The position numbers and the translations under genes are program-made. This document shows, in pieces, positions 7,522-16,154 of a DNA stretch of 64,000 nt; positions within the stretch are counted from its first letter, which is position 1, and every line of letters begins with the position of its first letter. The DNA comes from Clostridiales bacterium UBA1390. Lineage in GTDB: Bacteria > Bacillota > Clostridia > Lachnospirales > Bianqueaceae. Where the stretch lies: the NCBI GenBank assembly GCA_002305315.1, contig DBQQ01000006.1, positions 1 through 64,000 of the forward strand, in the 5' to 3' direction. Under the pieces are notes generated by a model. The model was not told the origin of the DNA. It did not search any database and worked only from the letters and a program-made list of their open reading frames with translations.

Positions 7522-9105
7522 TTGACATTTAAAAGAATAAAATTTGGTGTTTTGCTTGGCTTTGTTCCGATTGGCAAGACCCTGAATATGGACATGATCC
7601 GCACCTTTTTTGAAAAAACGGATGAGGACACATCCATTTATTTCAGAGACAAAAAGATATGGGCTTGTGGTAAGAAATATCGAGATTATCAGGGAAAATA
7701 CCCGGTGATTTTTATTACGTTTAAGGATGTGAAGCGCGATTCTTGGGAGGAGACTTATGATCAGATTTCTAAGATTCTGATACAGGAGTTTGAGCGTCAC
7801 AGTGAGCTCTTGGAAAGCGAGTATTGTAGTACATATGAGAAAGAGTATTTTAAAAATATTCTGGAAGGAAAAGCAAATCGTACAGATATGATGATATCTC
7901 TGCAAAGGCTTTCTCAAATGCTGGATGAACATCATGGGATTCCGCCGATTATTATCATCGATGAGTATGATACGCCGATTCAGCAGGGGTATATGAGAGG
8001 ATTTTACGATAAAGTGATTCTGTTTATGCGCAATCTCTTCTCAGGTGGGCTGAAAGATAACAGACACCTTTCTTATGGGTTTTTAACGGGAATTCTTCGT
8101 GTGGCGAAAGATAGTATTTTCAGTGGTCTGAACAATTTAAAAGTAAATTCCATATTGGATAATCAGTATAGTGAATATTTTGGGTTTACGCCGGAAGAGG
8201 TAAAAGCGATTGCCCGCTATTATCATGCGGAGGAGAAATATGCCGAAGTATGCACTTGGTACGATGGATATCGGTTCGGGAGCTCAGAAATATTTAACCC
8301 ATGGTCTGTCATTAACTATTTTAGTAATGGTTGTCAACCTAAGGGCTTTTGGCAGTCAACCGGCAGTAATGAGATTATCGGTGAAATTTTGGCAAATGCA
8401 GGAGAAGATATCTATGAACGCCTTGACGCGTTATTGCAGGGGGAATCTTTCCTGACGTATATAGATACCGGTGTTATATATCCCCAGATTCGAAATAACC
8501 CTTCTTCTGTGTACAGCTTTCTTCTGGTCGCAGGCTATCTGAAAGTCGTAAGAGTAGATCCTGCTTTCAGCGGTGATTATATGTGTGAGGTGGCACTGCC
8601 TAATCGGGAGATTACATTTGTCTATAATAAAGAGATTCTGCAAAAATTGACGCATATCATTCCGCAAGCTACAGCGATTTCCATTCAGGAAGCATTATAT
8701 TCTAGAGATGCACAACGGCTGCAAAGGGAGATGCATAAACTTCTTCTCCAATCGACGAGCTGTTATGATACGGCTGGAGAAAACTTTTATCATGGTTTTG
8801 TGCTGGGACTTTGTGCTATGATGGACAATCGTTATTATATCAGTTCGAATGGGGAATCTGGAGAGGGCCGATATGATATTCAATTATCACCTAAGATGGA
8901 GAATATGCCGGGTATTCTGATTGAACTAAAGGCTGCCAGAAATATCTCCGGGGATCAGCTAAAACGGCTTTCAGAGGTAGCTTTGGCACAAATTCAGGAT
9001 CGCAAGTATGATACCGATATGCTCTCAAAAGGTATAAAAACGACCGTCAAGTATGGGGTCGCTTTTAGCGGGAAACAGGTAGAGATTGCAATATCCTCTT
9101 CCTGA
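7522..9105 (+). pseudogene. 5'-truncated AAA-ATPase-like/PD-(D/E)XK nuclease-family protein
   Basis: The open frame runs from a TTG at 7432 inside the mobile element, but family-like sequence starts only after the element. It matches the AAA-ATPase_like (PF09820 type) plus PD-(D/E)XK (PF08011 type) architecture. Walker B-like IIIIDEYDTPIQ and the LTGILRVAKDSIFSGLNN sensor region are intact, as is the C-terminal nuclease fold with GRYDI and IELKAA. The N-terminal segment of about 40 residues carrying YVDKT is missing, and the family's RPRRFGKT P-loop reads GFVPIGKT here. Restoring R-F-G-K-T would need one extra T near 7571, so a one-base deletion is possible. The reading frame is otherwise open for over 500 codons, so the loss is recent or a shorter protein is still made. 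The function of these proteins is poorly known. Confidence 0.6.
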
Positions 9106-9152
9106 ATGAGAGATACATGGATTTTCATAGAGGCCAGATAAGGAAAAGAAAC

Positions 9153-9191
9153 GGGGTGTAAAATCATCGAGGCTTGATGATTTTACACCCC
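9153..9191. terminator. Bidirectional terminator between convergent genes
   Basis: A 16-bp perfect stem (GGGGTGTAAAATCATC 9153-9168 with GATGATTTTACACCCC 9176-9191, 7-base loop). It separates the truncated ATPase gene from the minus-strand kinase gene, which ends five bases further on. Confidence 0.85.
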
Positions 9192-9195
9192 TATT

Positions 9196-10080
9196 TTATG
9201 GAAAGCACAGCGTAATCACAAGACAGCCCTGTTGATATTGTGCCTCTATGGAGCCATGTAAACGTTTCGTCAGCGTTTTGGCAATGGAAAGCCCTAAACC
9301 TGTCGCATGGTCCGCGTTTTCTACGGTATAAAATCGGTCGAACAGTTTGCCAACCTGTACAGCGTCCAGCGCTGCCGCATGATTGCAGAAAGTCATGTTT
9401 CCATCGGCATCCAGTGTCACGATGAGATCTCCATCGCTGTATTTTAGGACATTACTTACGATATTTCCTAAAATACGGTTCAGACAGGAAGAATCCAACG
9501 AACGTATGACACGAGAGTCCGGCAGGTGGATCTCCGGCTGAATGTTCTTTTGATGGAAGGCACCATAAAAGGACAGGAGAGTGTCTTCCAAGACCCGTCC
9601 AAGATCCGTGTCTCGAAAGATCAAGTCGTGCTCAGAGGGCAGAATGAGATAGCGGAAGAGTTCTTCGGTGAGATCTGTCATGGCTTCGGCCCTCCCTCGG
9701 ATTTGCCAGAGATATCGCCGGATTTCCGGAAGATCGTCTGTGGTTTCCAAAAGATCCAGATATCCATAAATCGCCGTCAGAGGGGTACGCAGGTCATGGG
9801 AGATATGGGTCACGGCTTCGCGTAAGGCCTGATCCCCCTGCTGAAACCGCCAACGTTCTTCTCGAAGGAGAATGAGCTGAGAGTTCAGACAGGAAGCCAG
9901 ATCCCGCATTGCACCATCTCTACTGGGGATATCCAGCAGCGTATTGGTCTCGTGTTCCAGACGATACGCCAGGCCCTCCTTCAATCGGAGAGCAGACCGG
10001 CGCAGCAGAAAAATCTTGATCACGAGAAGCACAAGAACGAAGGAGAGGATGGCCGCAATGACCCATAACCAAAACACCAT
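9196..10080 (-). CDS. Sensor histidine kinase
   Basis: A 294-residue membrane kinase. It has one N-terminal membrane helix (VFWLWVIAAILSFVLVLLVI), a short linker, a HisKA domain with the phospho-acceptor in SHDLRTPLTAIYG and a HATPase domain (NRILGNIVSNVLKYS, then GLGLSIAKTL). With one helix and no extracellular sensor domain it resembles the intramembrane-sensing kinases that work with antimicrobial-peptide ABC transporters. I chose the ATG at 10080, four bases after the permease stop; an upstream start would overlap the permease gene and place polar residues before the helix. It is last in the MerR-RR-ABC operon and is the evident partner of the response regulator three genes upstream. Confidence 0.85.
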   Translation of the reverse strand: MVFWLWVIAAILSFVLVLLVIKIFLLRRSALRLKEGLAYRLEHETNTLLDIPSRDGAMRDLASCLNSQLILLREERWRFQQGDQALREAVTHISHDLRTPLTAIYGYLDLLETTDDLPEIRRYLWQIRGRAEAMTDLTEELFRYLILPSEHDLIFRDTDLGRVLEDTLLSFYGAFHQKNIQPEIHLPDSRVIRSLDSSCLNRILGNIVSNVLKYSDGDLIVTLDADGNMTFCNHAAALDAVQVGKLFDRFYTVENADHATGLGLSIAKTLTKRLHGSIEAQYQQGCLVITLCFP

Positions 10081-10084
10081 GATA

Positions 10085-10915
10085 TTATCGAATGTCCTTT
10101 CTATAGAATATCCAGATACCGAGTCCGGTACAGATTCCGCCAATGAAGAGAGAGTAGAGCGGAAGGGGCCAAAAGGGACTGGGCAGTTGTGAGGAGCTGG
10201 TCAGTTGCAATGTCTGTCCGCCGGGGATGCAGTCATAGAGGAACTCATACACTTCTCGCGTCGTACCTTCCAGATAGTTGGGATTGGGGACCTCTTCTTC
10301 TGTCACTCCCGTTTCTGTCATATACACGTTAGAATAGACCGGCGGTTCGGAGAGCCTGGCACTGATATAGACGCCGGCAAAAAGCAGGATGAAGGCGAGC
10401 AGTAAACTGATGACAGCGCTCGCGGCCTTGTTTTGACAAAGAAGGGCAATCAGTGTAAAAATGCTGGAATACGCGATGATCAGGCCCAGATGTCCCAGGA
10501 GAAGGCACAGAATATCTTGGGCAGAGCTTTGAAAGCCATTCAGCAACGGAAGCCCAACCAGGATACCGAAAAAGAGAGAAAGCAGGCATAGAATCAGCCC
10601 GGCTGAGGCCGAGAGAATCCAGAGGGAAACGTAGACGGCCAGGCGGCTGTGCCCTACAACGAGTTTATTGCGAAGGGTACCATCACTGTATTCAGTACCT
10701 ATGAATAGACTGGTAAAGATGGATTGAATGATACCATAAAAGACAATATATCCATAGAGAGCATTTTCTAATGAAGAAGCGACGCCATAGGCGGCAAAGT
10801 CAAAATAGTTCTGGATCTGACACAACACAGCATATCCTACCATGAAGGCAGCACAGAGCCAGAATGTTTTGCTTCTCCAGAGCCGGGCAAAATGGGCAGA
10901 TAGCAGATTATTCAT
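10085..10915 (-). CDS. ABC-2 type transporter permease
   Basis: A 276-residue polytopic membrane protein with about six helices, including AAFMVGYAVLC, YIVFYGIIQSIFTSLFIG and a last helix YSLFIGGICTGLGIWIF. The segment FIGTEYSDGTLRNKLVVGHSR is typical of ABC-2 permeases of the bacitracin/lantibiotic resistance type (FhuE/BcrB-like). A large external loop carries the VTEEEVPNPNYLEGTT segment. GGAGGTG precedes the ATG at 10915, and the gene overlaps the ATPase gene by eight bases. Together with that ATPase it forms an exporter; the substrate cannot be read from the sequence. Confidence 0.85.
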   Translation of the reverse strand: MNNLLSAHFARLWRSKTFWLCAAFMVGYAVLCQIQNYFDFAAYGVASSLENALYGYIVFYGIIQSIFTSLFIGTEYSDGTLRNKLVVGHSRLAVYVSLWILSASAGLILCLLSLFFGILVGLPLLNGFQSSAQDILCLLLGHLGLIIAYSSIFTLIALLCQNKAASAVISLLLAFILLFAGVYISARLSEPPVYSNVYMTETGVTEEEVPNPNYLEGTTREVYEFLYDCIPGGQTLQLTSSSQLPSPFWPLPLYSLFIGGICTGLGIWIFYRKDIR

Positions 10916-11822
10916 GGATGTCACCTCCGATCAGACGGATATAGTAGCTTTCCAGGCTTTCATCCTGTTCCTGCAGAGAGATCACCTGACAATCCTGAGA
11001 AGATAGGGCTTCTACTAATTGAGAGACACTGATCGTATGATAGATCCTGGCCGAATGAGGGGATAGTATCTCATATTCAATTTTCATGGCATCCATAACA
11101 TGGGCCAGTACAGTCGTGTCAGAGACTTCGACCTGTATATATTTTCGGCATGCGTTCTCCAGATCCTGCGCGCTGATTTCCTGGATAATATGACCTTTGT
11201 CGATAAAGCCGTAATGGGTAGCCAGTCTGGATAATTCATCTAGGATATGGCTGGAAATCAGAAATGTGATCTGCCGTTCTCGATTGAGGCGGAGGATCAG
11301 TTCCCGTATTTCGATAATGCCCTGTGGATCCAGACCATTGATGGGTTCGTCAAGAACCAGAAAGTCCGGATCCCCCGCTAAGGCCAGAGCAATGCCTAAA
11401 CGCTGGCGCATGCCTAAAGAAAAGTTTTTTGCTCTTTTCTTGCCGGTCTGCGCGAGGCCGACGGTTTCGAGAAGTGCAGGAATTCCTTCAAAAGAGGGAA
11501 GTCCCAGGATACGATACTGTTCTTGGATATTTTGTTCCGCAGTCATCTCTCCATAAATGGACGGTGTTTCGACAACGGCGCCCATACGTCGACGCGAACG
11601 GATGATATCCCGGTCGGTATGGGATATTCCGTATAGATGGTAAGTACCGGCGCTGGGACGCTGTAGGCCGCAGATCAGCCGGATCAGCGTGGTTTTTCCG
11701 GCACCATTTTTACCAATGAAACCGTAGATCGCCCCTTTGGGTACATGCATGACGCAATCCTGAAGAGCCTTGAAGTGCTTGTATTGTTTACTGAGCCCTG
11801 ACGTTTCTAAAACATATTCCAT
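10908..11822 (-). CDS. ABC transporter ATP-binding protein (BcrA-like)
   Basis: A 304-residue ATPase with Walker A GKNGAGKTT, signature FSLGMRQRLGIA, Walker B FLVLDEP and an H-loop in LISSHILDELS. A C-terminal extension of about 80 residues is of the BcrA/drug-resistance type. AAGGAGG sits eight bases before the ATG. Four TTGAC repeats lie about 90 bases upstream and probably form the operator for the response regulator. It pairs with the adjacent permease and is likely involved in peptide-antibiotic resistance or lipid/peptide export, by context. Confidence 0.9.
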   Translation of the reverse strand: MEYVLETSGLSKQYKHFKALQDCVMHVPKGAIYGFIGKNGAGKTTLIRLICGLQRPSAGTYHLYGISHTDRDIIRSRRRMGAVVETPSIYGEMTAEQNIQEQYRILGLPSFEGIPALLETVGLAQTGKKRAKNFSLGMRQRLGIALALAGDPDFLVLDEPINGLDPQGIIEIRELILRLNRERQITFLISSHILDELSRLATHYGFIDKGHIIQEISAQDLENACRKYIQVEVSDTTVLAHVMDAMKIEYEILSPHSARIYHTISVSQLVEALSSQDCQVISLQEQDESLESYYIRLIGGDIHE

Positions 11823-11913
11823 ATATATTGCCTCCTTTTTTCAAAATGGAATATAAGGTGGATGCACGAAAAAAATCCTATTTTGTGCATCGACGCCAGT
11901 ATATCGAAAAAGA

Positions 11914-11955
11914 GTCAAGAAACCAGTCAAGAAAATCGTCAAGATTTCGTCAAGA
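11914..11955 (-). promoter_or_regulatory. Four helically phased TTGAC repeats, probable response-regulator operator
   Basis: On the minus strand TCTTGAC occurs four times, at 11955-11949, 11944-11938, 11932-11926 and 11920-11914, with periods of 11, 12 and 12 bases, about one helical turn. Direct repeats on one face of DNA are the usual target of OmpR-family regulators. They lie between the response regulator gene, whose stop codon touches the first copy, and the ABC ATPase start. Confidence 0.55.
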
Positions 11956-12609
11956 TGCATCGAATCGAAAGCCGATGCCCCAGACTGCTTCGATATAATC
12001 CTTACCGCCGGCATCTCGCAGCTTTTTGCGCAGATTACTCACGTGTTGTTTTAGAGAATGATCGGTGCAGTCTGGCGTATCCAGGCTGATGCGTTCCAAT
12101 AAGACACTCTTGGAGATGGCTTGCCCCGCGTTTTGTAGAAGAATTTTCAGGATGGCGTATTCTGTAGGAGTCAGATGAACGGGATGATCGGCTACGATTA
12201 CCTCTCGGGAGAGAAGATCGAGGCGCAGATCTCCTTGCTGAATCTGGCTTGCGGTCGGGGCAGACTGTCTGAGCTGTACCGTGATCCGGGCCAGTAATTC
12301 CTGAATATGAAAGGGCTTCGTGATATAGTCCGCGGCACCGGCCAGAAGAACTTGTACTTTATCGTCAATATCTGTTTTTGCACTGAGAACGATCACAGGA
12401 ATCCCTTTTACATGGGGCAGAACCTCTTCCCCGCTAAGTCCTGGCAGCATAAGATCCAGAAGAACGAGATCTGGATGATGGCGATCCAGCAGATAGAGGG
12501 CCTCTGTGCCGGAATAGGCTCTCAACACGCCGTAGCCAGCCTTGCGCAAGGCTTCTTCCAGCATATTGCTGATATGGATGTCATCATCAATGATTCCGAT
12601 CGTTTTCAT
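11950..12609 (-). CDS. OmpR-family response regulator
   Basis: A 219-residue regulator. The receiver domain (1-115) has acidic residues DDD at 8-10, the phospho-acceptor Asp in LVLLDLMLPG, a Lys in YITKPF and the switch Ser in VLSAKTD. The C-terminal winged helix (125-219) ends VWGIGFRFDAS. It overlaps the MerR gene by 23 bases and precedes the ABC exporter and its kinase. It probably activates the exporter genes through the TTGAC repeats just downstream. Confidence 0.9.
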   Translation of the reverse strand: MKTIGIIDDDIHISNMLEEALRKAGYGVLRAYSGTEALYLLDRHHPDLVLLDLMLPGLSGEEVLPHVKGIPVIVLSAKTDIDDKVQVLLAGAADYITKPFHIQELLARITVQLRQSAPTASQIQQGDLRLDLLSREVIVADHPVHLTPTEYAILKILLQNAGQAISKSVLLERISLDTPDCTDHSLKQHVSNLRKKLRDAGGKDYIEAVWGIGFRFDAS

Positions 12610-13093
12610 GGGCTTTTCCTATGGTTTTGTCTAAACGTGATTCAGGGGGAAGCTGATGAAGCAGCTGATAGGCATCTCGAAATTCAGAAGGAATTTCAGC
12701 GAGAGATAGATGTTCTAAGGACGTTGTAGTCCCATCCGCCTGTGCCTTTTCATAGTACCAACATTTATAATCCAGAACGGATAAGGTTTGGCACAAAGAC
12801 TCAATCTGGGCACGGACTTCGGTCCGACGCTGTTCAAACATCTGCTTACGCTTAGCAATTGTGCTGTCTCCCTGCTGGGTCAGCTGGAGATATACGCGGA
12901 TATCTTTAAGCTGCATCCCAGCTTTCTTGAGACATTCAATGATTAAGAGCCATTCATAATCCTGCTGTTCAAAAACACGGTTTCCACCGGGAGAACGCTT
13001 GATGGGAGGCAATAGACCTTCTTTGTCATAATATCGCAGGGTGGAAGGGGCTACACCCAGCATTTGAGCGATTTCGCTGATGGTATATGTCAT
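12587..13093 (-). CDS. MerR-family transcriptional regulator
   Basis: A 168-residue regulator. The N-terminal MerR winged helix (residues 1-70: YTISEIAQMLGVAPSTLRYYDKEGLL) is followed by a long coiled-coil dimerisation helix (about 75-120) and a short effector tail. No metal-binding cysteine pattern is present, so it is more like the organic-effector MerR proteins. Its promoter carries an 18-bp dyad between the -10 box and the start codon, suggesting autoregulation. It is the first gene of the operon with the two-component system and ABC exporter, which therefore has two layers of control. Confidence 0.88.
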   Translation of the reverse strand: MTYTISEIAQMLGVAPSTLRYYDKEGLLPPIKRSPGGNRVFEQQDYEWLLIIECLKKAGMQLKDIRVYLQLTQQGDSTIAKRKQMFEQRRTEVRAQIESLCQTLSVLDYKCWYYEKAQADGTTTSLEHLSLAEIPSEFRDAYQLLHQLPPESRLDKTIGKAHENDRNH

Positions 13094-13116
13094 ACTTTCT
13101 TCTCCTCTTTCCTCTT

Positions 13117-13134
13117 GAAGTTAAACCTAACTTC
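13117..13134. promoter_or_regulatory. Dyad operator at the MerR promoter
   Basis: GAAGTTA-AACC-TAACTTC, seven-base perfect arms with a four-base spacer, three bases downstream of the -10 box on the minus strand. Probable binding site of the MerR protein encoded next to it. Confidence 0.6.
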
Positions 13135-13137
13135 TAC

Positions 13138-13166
13138 ATTATAACAAAATCTTGGGAGACTGTAAA
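13138..13166 (-). promoter_or_regulatory. Sigma-A promoter of the MerR operon
   Basis: Minus strand: TTTACA (13166-13161), a 17-base spacer, TATAAT (13143-13138). Confidence 0.75.
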
Positions 13167-13260
13167 GAGCGGATCGGCCATATCCTCTTGTCGGTCCTAT
13201 GTATACTTGTGTTCAAAATACAGAGACTATATGTGAGGAATAGCATAGGGAGGGAAAGTG

Positions 13261-14619
13261 ATGGATAAGAAGTATCTGGATATGAATGTATACGAAGCGT
13301 TGCAAAAACGCTTCGATTTTGTTTTTCAGGAATTCACTCATATTCTGGTTTCTTTCAGTGGAGGGAAGGACTGCGGTCTACTGCTGGATCTTCTGATGGA
13401 ATATCGGAAAACACATGGAATCTCCAAGAAGATCGGGGTTTTTCATCAGGACTTCGAGGCACAGTATTCATATACGACCCGATATGTGGAGGAGACTTTT
13501 GAACGATACCTGGATCAGATCGAACCCTATTGGGTATGTCTGCCGATGGCCGTGCGAACGGCCGTGAGTCAGTACGAAATGTTCTGGTATCCGTGGGATG
13601 ATCAGAAGGAGGAGCTTTGGGTACGTCCCATGCCGCAGAAGCCCTACGTGATCCATCTGGGAAATAATCCGTTTTGGTTGTATCGCTATAAGATGCATCA
13701 GGAAGACCTGGCGAAGCAGTTTAACCGGTGGTATCATCTGAGCCATGGCGGCGGCAAGACGATCTGTCTCTTGGGAATCCGAGCGAGTGAATCCGCCAAC
13801 CGGTATCAGGGGATTATGAAGAATCGGAAAGGATACAAGGAAACTTGTTGGATTACGAAAGGGTTCAAAGATGTATGGGTGGGCATGCCCATGTATGACT
13901 GGAACCTGAATGATGTATGGAAGGCGATTGCACAGTATCACTTTTCGTATAATAAAATATACGATATGTATTATAAAGCCGGATTAAAACCTCATCAAAT
14001 GCGTGTTGCCTCGCCCTTTAACGAGTATGCGGCAGAAAGTCTGAACCTGTATCGTGTGATAGAACCTAAGACATGGGCCAAGCTGGTGGGGCGAGTACAG
14101 GGAGCGAACTTCACAGCCCTTTATACGAAAAATAAAGCGACAGGGTACCGAACACTCCGACTGCCGCCAGGACATACATGGCGTTCCTATACCTATTTTT
14201 TGTTGGAGACTTTGCCGCCGAAGCTACGCAGGCAGTATATGGAGAAGTTTAAAACCTCCATTCGATTTTGGCACAAAGTAGGTGGGGGATTATCCGAGAA
14301 AACGATCCGAGAACTCGAGGAGAAAGGGTATCGTATTCGAAGGAATGGCATTTCGAATTATACCAAATACCCCAAATCCAGGATTATTTTTGAGGGAAAA
14401 ATTCCGGATGACACGGATGATGTTTCTTCGACGAGAGACATACCCAGCTGGAAAAGAATGTGCTATTGCATTTTGACGAACGATCACATGTGCCGTTCTA
14501 TGGGATTTGGCTTGAGCAGACAACAACAGCGGCGTGTTGACAGTCTGCGGAAGAAATACCAGAATATAATTAAGAATTGTACACCTCCCGAAACAATTGA
14601 CGATGATACGAAGAGATGA
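13261..14619 (+). CDS. PAPS-reductase-family protein with DUF3440 (IbrA-like)
   Basis: A 452-residue cytoplasmic protein of the PP-loop/PAPS reductase superfamily. The P-loop SFSGGKDCG is at about residues 31-39. The domain continues with LGIRASES and a long DUF3440-like C-terminal half (RVASPFNEYAAESLNLYRVIEP, and CYCILTNDHMCRSMGFGLSRQQ near the end). The layout resembles IbrA, which in Escherichia coli is encoded next to IbrB and affects expression of immunoglobulin-binding proteins. The molecular reaction is unknown, and no ParB-like IbrB gene is adjacent. GGGAGGG sits six bases before the ATG at 13261. The alpha-amylase follows after 47 bases. Confidence 0.82.
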   Translation: MDKKYLDMNVYEALQKRFDFVFQEFTHILVSFSGGKDCGLLLDLLMEYRKTHGISKKIGVFHQDFEAQYSYTTRYVEETFERYLDQIEPYWVCLPMAVRTAVSQYEMFWYPWDDQKEELWVRPMPQKPYVIHLGNNPFWLYRYKMHQEDLAKQFNRWYHLSHGGGKTICLLGIRASESANRYQGIMKNRKGYKETCWITKGFKDVWVGMPMYDWNLNDVWKAIAQYHFSYNKIYDMYYKAGLKPHQMRVASPFNEYAAESLNLYRVIEPKTWAKLVGRVQGANFTALYTKNKATGYRTLRLPPGHTWRSYTYFLLETLPPKLRRQYMEKFKTSIRFWHKVGGGLSEKTIRELEEKGYRIRRNGISNYTKYPKSRIIFEGKIPDDTDDVSSTRDIPSWKRMCYCILTNDHMCRSMGFGLSRQQQRRVDSLRKKYQNIIKNCTPPETIDDDTKR

Positions 14620-14666
14620 TATACTCATCTCATTCCCCAGAAAGCAGGGGAGGAAGGAGAAGGAAG

Positions 14667-16139
14667 ATGGGGCAACAGACGATGCTGCAATGTTTTGAAT
14701 GGTATCTGCCTGCGAATCAGTGTTTATGGCGCAGGCTGTCTAAACAGGCACCGATGCTCAGAAAACTGGGAATCACATCGGTTTGGCTTCCACCTGCTTA
14801 TAAAGGGGCTGCTGGTAATCAGGATGTTGGGTATGGCGTATATGATACCTATGATCTGGGTGAATTTGATCAGAAGGGATCGGTCGCGACCAAATATGGG
14901 ACGCGTGACGAGTATCTTCAGGCGGTGAAGGCGCTGCGGCAGGAGGGACTCTCGGTACTTGCAGATATTGTATTGAATCATAGAATGGGAGCGGATGAAA
15001 CAGAAACGGTCAGGGCAGTACAGGATGCGGGAAATAATCGGTATCAGACCATAGGCTCGGAGGAAACCATTACGGCTTGGACGAAGTTCACATTTCCAGG
15101 CAGAAAGGGAAAGTATTCGGATTTTGTCTGGGACTGGACTTGTTTTGATGGAACAGATTGGGATCAGCGGAAGAAAAAGAATGCGATCTACCTTTTTGAG
15201 GGGAAGAACTGGGACAGTGGTGTGGATACGGAAAATATGAATTACGATTATCTCATGGGGGCGGATTTGGATCTATCCAATCCGATTGTCGTAGAAGAAT
15301 TGAAGAATTGGGGACGGTGGTATCTCCGTACCGTGGGAATGGATGGTTTTCGACTGGATGCGGTGAAGCATATCAATCGAGATTTCTATACCGATTGGCT
15401 GACCACGCTTCGCCGGGAGAGTGGTCAGGACCTTTTTGCGGTGGGAGAATATTGGAGCCAGGATGTGACAAAGCTGACAGACTATATTCAGGGAGGAGGA
15501 GGCTGTATGTCTCTTTTTGATGTCCCCCTGCATTTCCGTCTGCATCAAGCTTCCAGAAGCGGTGGTCAGTATCCCATGGATCAACTGCTGACCGGTACGC
15601 TGGCAGAGCGGGATGAAGAGCATGCCGTATTGTTTGTGGACAATCACGATACGCAGCCGGGGCAGGCGCTTTCCTCCTGGGTGGACGGCTGGTTTAAGTC
15701 GATGGCCTATGCTCTGATCCTATTGCGGGGTGTGGGTGTGCCCTGTGTTTTTTGGGGAGATCTATTTGGAATTCCACATGATGGAATCGCACCCGTCCCG
15801 GAACTGCCTCTTTTGTTACATATAAGAGAGCTTATAGCCTATGGGGAAAGGCATGATTATTTTGATGATGCCAATGTGGTCGGGTTTACCCGGGAGGGAG
15901 ATCCACAGCGGCCTGAGTCTGGTCTCGCGGTTATTTTTTCCGATGGGGCCGGAGGAAGTAAACGGATGTATGTAGGAAAAAGAATGAGCGGCCGTTATTT
16001 TGTGGACAGCACAAGAAAAACACAGGGATGTGTGCGGATTGACGAGGAAGGGTACGGGCTTTTTCAGGTCAATGGCGGCACAGTGGCCGTATGGGTAACC
16101 CGAGAAGCCGCGAATCAATTGTTTGTCGAAGGACTATAA
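14667..16139 (+). CDS. Cytoplasmic alpha-amylase (GH13)
   Basis: A 490-residue endo-acting alpha-1,4-glucan hydrolase. The (beta/alpha)8 barrel contains the four conserved regions: DIVLNH, the nucleophile in GFRLDAVKH, the acid/base Glu in VGEYW and FVDNHD. The C-terminal beta domain starts at about residue 400. There is no signal peptide, so it acts in the cytoplasm on glycogen or imported maltodextrins; it resembles the bacterial GH13_5 enzymes (AmyS/MalS-cytoplasmic type). The start ATG follows a GGAGGAAGGAGAAGG purine tract; an in-frame ATG 51 bases upstream overlaps the IbrA-like gene and is unlikely. A small ABC exporter operon follows after 15 bases. Confidence 0.93.
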   Translation: MGQQTMLQCFEWYLPANQCLWRRLSKQAPMLRKLGITSVWLPPAYKGAAGNQDVGYGVYDTYDLGEFDQKGSVATKYGTRDEYLQAVKALRQEGLSVLADIVLNHRMGADETETVRAVQDAGNNRYQTIGSEETITAWTKFTFPGRKGKYSDFVWDWTCFDGTDWDQRKKKNAIYLFEGKNWDSGVDTENMNYDYLMGADLDLSNPIVVEELKNWGRWYLRTVGMDGFRLDAVKHINRDFYTDWLTTLRRESGQDLFAVGEYWSQDVTKLTDYIQGGGGCMSLFDVPLHFRLHQASRSGGQYPMDQLLTGTLAERDEEHAVLFVDNHDTQPGQALSSWVDGWFKSMAYALILLRGVGVPCVFWGDLFGIPHDGIAPVPELPLLLHIRELIAYGERHDYFDDANVVGFTREGDPQRPESGLAVIFSDGAGGSKRMYVGKRMSGRYFVDSTRKTQGCVRIDEEGYGLFQVNGGTVAVWVTREAANQLFVEGL

Positions 16140-16154
16140 GGGAGGGGATTTGTC

